From Candidatus Vogelbacteria bacterium (GTDB taxonomy: Bacteria > Patescibacteriota > Minisyncoccia > Phycocordibacterales > UBA12445), in the NCBI GenBank assembly GCA_016215345.1, contig JACRKD010000012.1, positions 1-36,227 of the forward strand: 36,227 nt of DNA, in the 5' to 3' direction. Under the pieces are notes generated by a model. The model was not told the origin of the DNA and made no database searches. It worked only from the letters and a program-made list of their open reading frames with translations. Shown piece after piece: positions 18,646-25,336 of this stretch. Numbering within the stretch: position 1 is the first letter of the stretch; each line of letters starts with the position of its first letter. A program made the translations under genes and the position numbers.

Positions 18646-19194
18646 TTACTTCTTCGAAAAAACTTTACGGCCTAACCAAACGACGGCCAAAACTAAAAGT
18701 ACTGTGACTAGAATTTGGTAGATTAACCCGAACCAATACATACCAGTCGATGACCCGCCCCAATTGCCCATCATACCGTAGCCACCATATCGAGATCCGT
18801 ATCCACCCATCATGCTTCCATATCCTCCCCAGCTACCCATCATTCCATATCCGTAATTAGAAACGCCCGTGCTGTCGTAACCTGTACCCAAAAATTGCTT
18901 ACCCATCTGAATATGCATAGCCCGCTCACCTGTCTCGCCAAATCTCGCAACTAAGGATTGATTCATGGCCTCATGCCCCGCCACCATCATAAGGCCCATG
19001 GCATACTCCCCCACTAGCTCAAACTGCTCATCGTTTAGTGAAGAGTATTGAAGCGTTTTGGCCTGAACTTGCTCTACGATGGCCCGACCCTCCGCCTCCT
19101 CTTCGGCTACCGAGGCCGCGAAAGCCACAGACGATCCCATCGACACGGCTATTAGTAATATCCCCGATAAAATTGCGATATCTTTTTTACTCAT
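18646..19194 (-). CDS. Secreted/anchored Met-Gly-Tyr-rich protein of the copper locus
   Basis: Signal peptide; helical domain; YGYGMMGSWGGYGSMMGGYGSRYGGYGMMGNWGG; C-terminal TM. Confidence 0.75.
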   Translation of the reverse strand: MSKKDIAILSGILLIAVSMGSSVAFAASVAEEEAEGRAIVEQVQAKTLQYSSLNDEQFELVGEYAMGLMMVAGHEAMNQSLVARFGETGERAMHIQMGKQFLGTGYDSTGVSNYGYGMMGSWGGYGSMMGGYGSRYGGYGMMGNWGGSSTGMYWFGLIYQILVTVLLVLAVVWLGRKVFSKK

Positions 19195-19238
19195 ACCAAT
19201 AAAATTATTTTTGTAAATCTAACTATAATTGTATCATT

Positions 19239-19382
19239 TTAATGACAACATGAGTGATCTTTTTGATGCTCGTCATTTTTGAGCGAACTCTTTTTCTCTT
19301 CACATGACCCGTGTCCGCGCCTCACCATCCACAAATGACTTAGAACACAGAGCCCAAGCAATATCCACAATATATAATCCAT
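19239..19382 (-). CDS. 47-aa membrane microprotein with His/Cys-rich tail
   Basis: Not in ORF track: MDYILWILLGLCVLSHLWMVRRGHGSCEEKKSSLKNDEHQKDHSCCH, ATG 19382, TAA 19239-19241, 18 nt after the upstream stop. Confidence 0.6.
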   Translation of the reverse strand: MDYILWILLGLCVLSHLWMVRRGHGSCEEKKSSLKNDEHQKDHSCCH

Positions 19383-19400
19383 AATATTATTTTAAGACTA

Positions 19401-20315
19401 TTAAACACTGCAACCACCGCCACTCGCGCCACCACTATCTGGTTTGGTCACTGCCGATTTTATTTTGGCAAATCCTCCTCCGCTGGAATAATCGAACCCC
19501 AAGACCTCCCTAGGAGAAACATCCGCCCAGTCAATTCCTCGACCTTGCATATATGTCGCGATAGTTAAGTAGGTGTCCGGAAACCAATAGGAATTAACGG
19601 CAAGCGCGGCCTTATACATTTCATCCTCGCTCACACCTTGCGAGGCCATTAACTCAAGAAGTCCTAGCATAGCCATCCCATGATTACAATCCGGAAAGTG
19701 AGTGGAATTACCGCAACAAGGCCGATAAATATTTCTCGACACCCTCCCTACAAGAGCCTGCTGGTCAGAAGTTAAATCAAAAAACTTATGTTTGCTGTAA
19801 TGGTCCATCGGACTCCCTTTCGAAACAGTCCAACCGCCGGTTGAAGCAAAGTTACTGGCATCGCCGGATGACATCATCTCCCCAGAATCCAAAACAGGAT
19901 TCTTACTAGAAAGACCAAGCGCCCAGAGCAAGTTGAGGAGGTACGGCGCGTTGTCTTTCGTAATTTTAGCGCGGTCAGGATTATCACCAAACAACAACTT
20001 CTTTTCTTCTTCTCCAAGACCACCGCGACCGGCATAAATCTCTTCTAATTTACTGGCATCAATAACCCCCTCTTTAACGAGCCGCGCGCCAAGATCTCCC
20101 CATATAATCGGTAAGACTACGCCAGACGACGGTAAAACATCTCCTTCGGAGACCACAGCCTGTCCAAGAGAAGCGCTAGCTCTATTCCCGCCAGGGGACG
20201 ACACCTCCGCACCGCCCCGCGTGCCGGATAACGCCATAACAAATATTATTATAGTGGCGACAGTTATCGCGATGGAAGACGTAAGACTATCTTTATTTAT
20301 TTCTTCATTTGGCAT
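19401..20315 (-). CDS. Membrane-anchored protein with CCGNSTHFPDCNHGM motif
   Basis: N-terminal TM; RPCCGNSTHFPDCNHGMAMLGLLELMASQGVSEDEMYKAALAVNSYWF; C-terminal GGGCSV. Confidence 0.7.
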   Translation of the reverse strand: MPNEEINKDSLTSSIAITVATIIIFVMALSGTRGGAEVSSPGGNRASASLGQAVVSEGDVLPSSGVVLPIIWGDLGARLVKEGVIDASKLEEIYAGRGGLGEEEKKLLFGDNPDRAKITKDNAPYLLNLLWALGLSSKNPVLDSGEMMSSGDASNFASTGGWTVSKGSPMDHYSKHKFFDLTSDQQALVGRVSRNIYRPCCGNSTHFPDCNHGMAMLGLLELMASQGVSEDEMYKAALAVNSYWFPDTYLTIATYMQGRGIDWADVSPREVLGFDYSSGGGFAKIKSAVTKPDSGGASGGGCSV

Positions 20316-20327
20316 GTTTATTTTTTA

Positions 20328-20807
20328 TTAACAACAACCTTTTTTCATCTCTTCGACCAATTTTTCTACTTTTTCTCCGGATCCGTGGAGAAGACTGCGA
20401 GACTGCAACCGATTACTTTTTGTCATATCAATAAATAGGTAAAGTATAACGGCCAAAACAACCAACGCGAACAAAGCGCTAGGCCAATCAAACGATACCA
20501 ACTCATAGGAGAGACCAAACCCCGTCGTCATAAAGAGAGTTTTCCACACAAGTTGTGATCTCCCGCTACGGAGGTTACCCTCCAATTTATACGCGATTCC
20601 CACAATTGAACCACCCATCAAGATCGCGGTCGGCAACTGGAATTCCGTAACGGGAAGCCAGAAGAAAGACATACCTATAAACATTACGATCCATGTGAGA
20701 GATACCCCGACGCACACTGGGCAGATGTTCCATGAAGAAAGTCGGCTAACGGCTCTGGCCGAGAAAGTTACAATCAGGATTGATGATAATACAAGAATTA
20801 TCGTCAT
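20328..20807 (-). CDS. Membrane protein with CPVC motif and C-terminal Cys pair
   Basis: SSWNICPVCVGVSLTWIVMFIGM; multi-TM; ends MKKGCC. Confidence 0.7.
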   Translation of the reverse strand: MTIILVLSSILIVTFSARAVSRLSSWNICPVCVGVSLTWIVMFIGMSFFWLPVTEFQLPTAILMGGSIVGIAYKLEGNLRSGRSQLVWKTLFMTTGFGLSYELVSFDWPSALFALVVLAVILYLFIDMTKSNRLQSRSLLHGSGEKVEKLVEEMKKGCC

Positions 20808-20813
20808 GTTAAT

Positions 20814-21593
20814 TTAGATAAAGAAAATTAAAAATCCAATAATTATCATAATAACACCGGCCCATAATTTTACCTTGCCTATATTTTGAACTTTCCATTC
20901 TTGAATTTTACCCAGGACACTTTTATCCGCGGCGACAAAAAGAACTGCAACAAGCGGAACAATAAGGATCAGATTGTAAAGCAGTAAATAAAGAACGCCA
21001 GAGAAATATGTAACCTGATCGCGGAGAAGTCCTATAACCATGAGATACGGTCCGCCCATGCAAGGGAACTGACAAATGCCAACCAAGAGACCCAAACCAA
21101 ACGCGGCGAATATGGAAGTTCTCTCCATGAGTCGTGCCATCGCGCCGTGAACGCCACTTGGCAGTTTCAACTTGATCGGAAATCTTGGGAAAAATTCATT
21201 TATGATGTTTATAATCCCGAAGACGATAAGCAGTGTGGCACCGAGTTTCCCCATAAAATGCGGGGTGTTAAAGATATGCAAGACCCTGAGAATTCCTAGT
21301 CCGATAAAGAAGTAGGCCGCGAAGATACCAGCAATATACATTCCGCCGATCTGGAGGATTCGCCTTCTCGTCATCTCCACTCCGAAGAGAAAAGCAATTG
21401 TCAGAAGGAGAATAGAAAATGAACACGGATGAACACTATCAAGAAGCGCCGACACGAGGATCAAAGGCAGTAACCACGCCCCTTGATTACTTACCGACCA
21501 AAGGAAAGTTGAGGTTGAAGAACTATTTTTCAGAAAGACAATAGCCACAATCGACACGATAATCACAGCCAAAATTATATTTATTCTTTTCAT
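20814..21593 (-). CDS. CcdA/DsbD-like membrane thiol transporter
   Basis: LDSVHPCSFSILLLTIAFLFG and LLVGICQFPCMGGPYLMVIGLL Cys motifs in a six-TM-like protein. Confidence 0.8.
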   Translation of the reverse strand: MKRINIILAVIIVSIVAIVFLKNSSSTSTFLWSVSNQGAWLLPLILVSALLDSVHPCSFSILLLTIAFLFGVEMTRRRILQIGGMYIAGIFAAYFFIGLGILRVLHIFNTPHFMGKLGATLLIVFGIINIINEFFPRFPIKLKLPSGVHGAMARLMERTSIFAAFGLGLLVGICQFPCMGGPYLMVIGLLRDQVTYFSGVLYLLLYNLILIVPLVAVLFVAADKSVLGKIQEWKVQNIGKVKLWAGVIMIIIGFLIFFI

Positions 21594-21598
21594 GGCTT

Positions 21599-22093
21599 TT
21601 ACGGAGTAACCATGGCCTTTATCTCAACTTGGAGCGCGCTGCCATTTTTCTCTGTAACATAGACGAAACGGTCTATAGCACCAACGCCGGCCGGGCCGTG
21701 AGCATTCGGATCGTAAACCACTTCCACCTCCATGGACTCTCCCGACTTAATTGTCTCGTCTGCCGGTGGGACAGCGCCCATTCCGGGCATCCCAAACGGA
21801 CCCTTCTTCGATTCACCCTTAACTATATAAGCCGCTGTACACATGCACGACGTCGTCACACTCGCGATTTTAATTTCATTTTGCGTCGGGTTGTTGATTT
21901 TGAAGACGTGACTCACCTTGCCGTTCGCCATTGAGATTGTGCCGAAATCGTAAAGTTGTTCAGGGGCAGTTATGAGACTCGCCGTATTTTTGTCTTGCGT
22001 CCCAGGTGACGGCTGACTATCAGACTTGAAGGCCAGGACAAAGAACAGGCCCAGAAAAATTATAGAGAATAAAACTATTGCTTTTTTATCCAT
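21599..22093 (-). CDS. DUF1573 family protein
   Basis: YDFGTISMANGKVSHVFKINNPTQNEIKIASVTTSCMCTAA...GESMEVEVVYDPN. Confidence 0.85.
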   Translation of the reverse strand: MDKKAIVLFSIIFLGLFFVLAFKSDSQPSPGTQDKNTASLITAPEQLYDFGTISMANGKVSHVFKINNPTQNEIKIASVTTSCMCTAAYIVKGESKKGPFGMPGMGAVPPADETIKSGESMEVEVVYDPNAHGPAGVGAIDRFVYVTEKNGSALQVEIKAMVTP

Positions 22094-22125
22094 AGAATTA
22101 AACTAAACTGATAAAAACCTTCCAG

Positions 22126-22524
22126 TTAGTTTAAAGATGGGCTATTTTCCAGAAGAGATAACCAATAAAAATCTTTTTGTCGTTTGTTGGAATACGCCAA
22201 GTTAGATCTCGGACCAAAATATATCTGTTGTAATTTCAGCTTTTGTCTCTGATAAAAAATGAGCCCGGTTCCCAGCAGTAAGAACAAGCCTATAATGGAC
22301 AAGGTAAAACCGTATAGAGAGACAATCGTAACATTGGAGAATATGTTGTACGCCCTTATGTGCTGAAGCGCGAAATCGACAGCAGTGGAAACACAAGCAA
22401 CTCCGCTCACTGTAGACGCTATACATCCACCGCCAGAGTGATCCATAGACTCGACCATAGATACAAAACCCAGTATAGTGGTAAAAATAAGAGTTATAAA
22501 TAAAATTGAAGCCAGATATTTCAT
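22126..22524 (-). CDS. Hypothetical two-TM membrane protein
   Basis: Two TM segments flanking an MDHSGGGCIASTVSGVACVS extracytoplasmic stretch; sits between csoR and the DUF1573 gene. Confidence 0.65.
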   Translation of the reverse strand: MKYLASILFITLIFTTILGFVSMVESMDHSGGGCIASTVSGVACVSTAVDFALQHIRAYNIFSNVTIVSLYGFTLSIIGLFLLLGTGLIFYQRQKLKLQQIYFGPRSNLAYSNKRQKDFYWLSLLENSPSLN

Positions 22525-22528
22525 CCTT

Positions 22529-22801
22529 TTATCTGCGCTTTAGTCGATAAACTCTAAGTATCTCACCTATCGCTTTTTTCTCACCTCCCGCCTTCATCTG
22601 TCGCAAGGCACAAGTGCTAAGATGACCCTCCACAAGAGAGTCTTCTACGCCGGAAAGCGCTTGTTTAACAGCCGAAGTTTGGGTAATAACATCTATGCAG
22701 TATTTATCATTTTCCACCATATCTTCCAGCCCCCGGATTTGCCCTTCTATGATCTTCAGCCTCCTCAAAATTTTATTCTTCTCCGGATTCATTACCTCCA
22801 T
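22529..22801 (-). CDS. csoR: CsoR-family metal-sensing transcriptional repressor
   Basis: LRRLKIIEGQIRGLEDMVENDKYCIDVITQTSAVKQAL...VEGHLSTCA, with C-x-H-x-C copper ligands. Confidence 0.92.
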   Translation of the reverse strand: MEVMNPEKNKILRRLKIIEGQIRGLEDMVENDKYCIDVITQTSAVKQALSGVEDSLVEGHLSTCALRQMKAGGEKKAIGEILRVYRLKRR

Positions 22802-22805
22802 TATA

Positions 22806-22820
22806 TACCCCCAGAGGGTA
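22806..22820. promoter_or_regulatory. Putative CsoR operator upstream of csoR
   Basis: TACCC-CCAGA-GGGTA inverted repeat 5 bp upstream of the csoR start codon. Confidence 0.65.
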
Positions 22821-22842
22821 CAAAGTCAAGTTGTCGCATGAT

Positions 22843-23094
22843 TTATAAATTATTGTATGTATTATCGTTTCTATTATCCACCGAATAAATCTTAATTCCG
22901 ACTGGGGAACTTGACAGGAGTTCGAAGACGACCCTTATCCTCCCGCTTCTTACGCGATACAGATTGCTAAATCCCTTAAGCTTTTTTATGTTTAACATTT
23001 TCCACTCCCCAGAGTATATCTCATCTATCACTCGTTCCATGCAATCCAGTTCCTGCGGGCGGAGTTTGCGAAGAAATTTATCTATTTTATCCAT
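22843..23094 (-). CDS. RelE-family toxin
   Basis: MDKIDKFLRKLRPQELDCMERVIDEIYSGEWKMLNIKKLKGFSNLYRVRSGRIRVVFEL; internal ATG 23094 overlaps the antitoxin stop. Confidence 0.8.
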   Translation of the reverse strand: MDKIDKFLRKLRPQELDCMERVIDEIYSGEWKMLNIKKLKGFSNLYRVRSGRIRVVFELLSSSPVGIKIYSVDNRNDNTYNNL

Positions 23095-23332
23095 TGCGCA
23101 TAGCTCGGAGTCTCTTAAGAACATCCCAACCGTCGATTCCTCTTTTATCAATCTTGGTAAAATCTACAACAGTCTCCCAGCCAGTCCCATCATCGTCCGG
23201 ACTCGAAATTAAAAAAACTGGCTTGGATTTACGGACCACCACATATGACTTCCCCTTCCCCACTTGAGCAATATAATCATTCATATTTAACCTTAGTTCC
23301 TTTAACCCTATGATATTTGTTTTCATGCCCAT
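23087..23332 (-). CDS. Phd/YefM-like antitoxin
   Basis: KTNIIGLKELRLNMNDYIAQVGKGKSYVVVRKSKPVFLI; overlaps the toxin start. Confidence 0.8.
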   Translation of the reverse strand: MGMKTNIIGLKELRLNMNDYIAQVGKGKSYVVVRKSKPVFLISSPDDDGTGWETVVDFTKIDKRGIDGWDVLKRLRAMRNG

Positions 23333-23393
23333 AAGTTTACCTTAAGATTACCCGACGCGCAAGCGCGTTAATTTATATTCTATTGTGTATCGT

Positions 23394-23424
23394 GGCAAAA
23401 GAAAAGCCTACCTTAGGGGTAGGC
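23394..23424 (-). terminator. Rho-independent terminator
   Basis: Minus strand GCCTACC-CCTAA-GGTAGGC followed by TTTTCTTTTG. Confidence 0.75.
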
Positions 23425-24100
23425 ATGGGACTATCGCACGGGGTTCAAGATGGTGGACAATAGGAACCAAGGGGAGATGAGGAAAAGCAACCATTCTGCA
23501 ACTGCGGCCAAACACTTCCCATGGTAACGCCAGCCGACTTCTTGAGAAAGAGCTAGACTCTAAAGGACGAAAGCGCTCCGGAACCGAAGTAGAGACCCGC
23601 GAAAGCGTTAAGCCCAATCCCGGCCAGATTGTAGAACCCCGTAGATACGCCAACCAAGAGAGACGTCGCGGCGAGCCCCCAAGATAGACCGCCTGTATTC
23701 GCCTTCCAGAATCAGAATGGCCGTAACGAGAGGACAAATGACCGCGAAGGCCGTAACCAAATGTTCGAGCGACAGATACATGGCTCCTCTGATTGAAATT
23801 ATCCGTGGCTGTTTTAACGTTCTTAGCGACAATATAGCACTTAAATCGCACCTTATTGCGCAAAGCCACTCTAGCCATCAAATTTGACCAGGCAACGTAG
23901 TTCCCCTTGCCGGTATCCTCAAGAGTCTTCAGATCAGGTTGGCCGCGTTTGTAGCTCTCTCCGCCGGACAATCGTGAGATCTTAAGCGACCTGACTCGAA
24001 ACTCCCTAACCCAAAGGGGTGTATAAGCAAACACGCTAACGGCGGAAAAAACCGCCGCCATCAAAAGAGTTATAATCTTCTTCGCAACCACCGTGCTCAC
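23408..24100 (-). CDS. Uncertain membrane protein gene, probably frameshifted; the 230-aa ORF is unlikely to be the native product
   Basis: Plausible signal peptide in this frame (MSTVVAKKIITLLMAAVFSAVSVFA), but TM-like coding jumps to the other two frames downstream and the ORF stop lies inside the terminator stem. Confidence 0.35.
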   Translation of the reverse strand: MSTVVAKKIITLLMAAVFSAVSVFAYTPLWVREFRVRSLKISRLSGGESYKRGQPDLKTLEDTGKGNYVAWSNLMARVALRNKVRFKCYIVAKNVKTATDNFNQRSHVSVARTFGYGLRGHLSSRYGHSDSGRRIQAVYLGGSPRRLSWLAYLRGSTIWPGLGLTLSRVSTSVPERFRPLESSSFSRSRLALPWEVFGRSCRMVAFPHLPLVPIVHHLEPRAIVPCLPLR

Positions 24101-24241
24101 CCCTTTCTCGAGGTTTGTAGAAATTAAAAGGTATCAATCACAGCCAGTGTAAAAGACCGCCTGTCTAGCTGAATCCTAACAACAAAGGAACATTTGAGCG
24201 GAAAAAGGACCTCGCCGCGACAAGATCTTTTTTTAAATTAA

Positions 24242-24610
24242 CTATTTATTCTCTGTGGAGTCTTTTAGAAAATAATACAGGGCAAGTGGAGCCGCCCAAT
24301 TCGCAAACCTTTCTATGAAATCTAACCAACCGATACCGACTAATGGGCGAACGAGTGCGGTCCAGAATCCCCAGAAAGCTGCCCAAAGAAGGACTGGCCG
24401 AAGAGGTTTTATCAAGACGATAAGAGCCACCAAGATATCAGATAAGCCAACCAGTAGTAGATTAGCGGCTAGACCAGCGTCAGCGCCGGTCAATTCACTG
24501 ATCCATCTTATCCAATCTGCCTTTCCATACACCGCGAGCATACCATGCCCGAGAAACTCCCCCGCGACCCCAACTCTTAAAATCCATTCAATTTTTTTAC
24601 TATTTGTCAT
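24242..24610 (-). CDS. DoxX-like four-TM membrane protein
   Basis: ILRVGVAGEFLGHGMLAVYGKADWI...LLVGLSDILVALIVLIKPLRPVLLWAAFWGFWTALVRPL. Confidence 0.55.
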   Translation of the reverse strand: MTNSKKIEWILRVGVAGEFLGHGMLAVYGKADWIRWISELTGADAGLAANLLLVGLSDILVALIVLIKPLRPVLLWAAFWGFWTALVRPLVGIGWLDFIERFANWAAPLALYYFLKDSTENK

Positions 24611-24694
24611 AGTTATAAAAAATTAACTAATAATTAGTTTGGCGTACGGCCAAGAAACACGCTTGGTTTCCATGTATTTATTATAACGCAAAAA

Positions 24695-24949
24695 CTAATA
24701 AAGATCATCATGGGTTCCGATTCTTAACAATACGCAGAAGTCGGGATATATAGTGTATATAGCCCGATAATCACCTGTTACATTTATACTGCGACAATTT
24801 TTATATTAACCATTAAGCGAATGATTATTTAATATAGAGTTTAAATAATCAATTATAAACATCTCTTGTCTTTCATAAAACTTCTGTTTAATTTTTGCTG
24901 TTAACTTTTTAAAGTCATTTAGAAAACTACGGTAGTAACTAATCTTCAT
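24695..24949 (-). pseudogene. YafQ/RelE-type mRNA interferase toxin with in-frame TAA
   Basis: MKISYYRSFLNDFKKLTAKIKQKFYERQEMFIIDYLNSILNNHSLNG*YKNCRSINVTGDYRAIYTIYPDFCVLLRIGTHDDLY; TAA at 24806-24808. Confidence 0.8.
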
Positions 24950-24954
24950 AAAAG

Positions 24955-25275
24955 TTAGAGAGATTTCAGATAAGCAGTGGCGTCTTTTATCGTACCAAAA
25001 GAACTAGAAAGATTCTTGCCCTCTTTTATATCTCTAAGGGCTTGGTCTATTATTTTTCGTGTTTTAGAATTTGGCGTAGGATGGTCTGCAAAGACAACCC
25101 GTCTTTCGTTAACAAGCTCACGCAAGTAATGATTAATGATGGTCCCTAGCGGTAATCCCAAATCGCTCGCCACCTCTTGGGTCGCTTTTTTGAGCTCACT
25201 ATCTGCTTTGTCTGCCCTTGGGGCGAGCTTTGTACCCCGGATAGACCTTTGACACCTCTTGCGACCATAACCCAC
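24955..25275 (-). CDS. RelB/DinJ-like antitoxin, N-terminus uncertain
   Basis: TKLAPRADKADSELKKATQEVASDLGLPLGTIINHYLRELVNERRVVFA, then the toxin remnant; no clear ATG/SD. Confidence 0.65.
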   Translation of the reverse strand: MGYGRKRCQRSIRGTKLAPRADKADSELKKATQEVASDLGLPLGTIINHYLRELVNERRVVFADHPTPNSKTRKIIDQALRDIKEGKNLSSSFGTIKDATAYLKSL

Positions 25276-25305
25276 TGGATTGACGAATTTTGCGAACCTA
25301 GAACG

Positions 25306-25336
25306 ATTTGCTTAACTTCGGAAAAGTTAAGCAAAT
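25306..25336. repeat. Perfect 13-bp inverted repeat at the helicase stop codon
   Basis: ATTTGCTTAACTT-CGGAA-AAGTTAAGCAAAT. Confidence 0.9.

Noticed and set aside
24806-24808. In-frame stop as evidence of stop-codon recoding
   Set aside because: The codon is TAA, not TGA. TGA is used as a normal stop elsewhere (e.g. ATGA overlaps at 1215-1218 and 8255-8258), so no recoding is indicated.
25146-25334. 62-aa ORF MLNFSEVKQIV... upstream of the RelB-like antitoxin
   Set aside because: Overlaps the antitoxin in another frame and starts in the inverted repeat; no family features.
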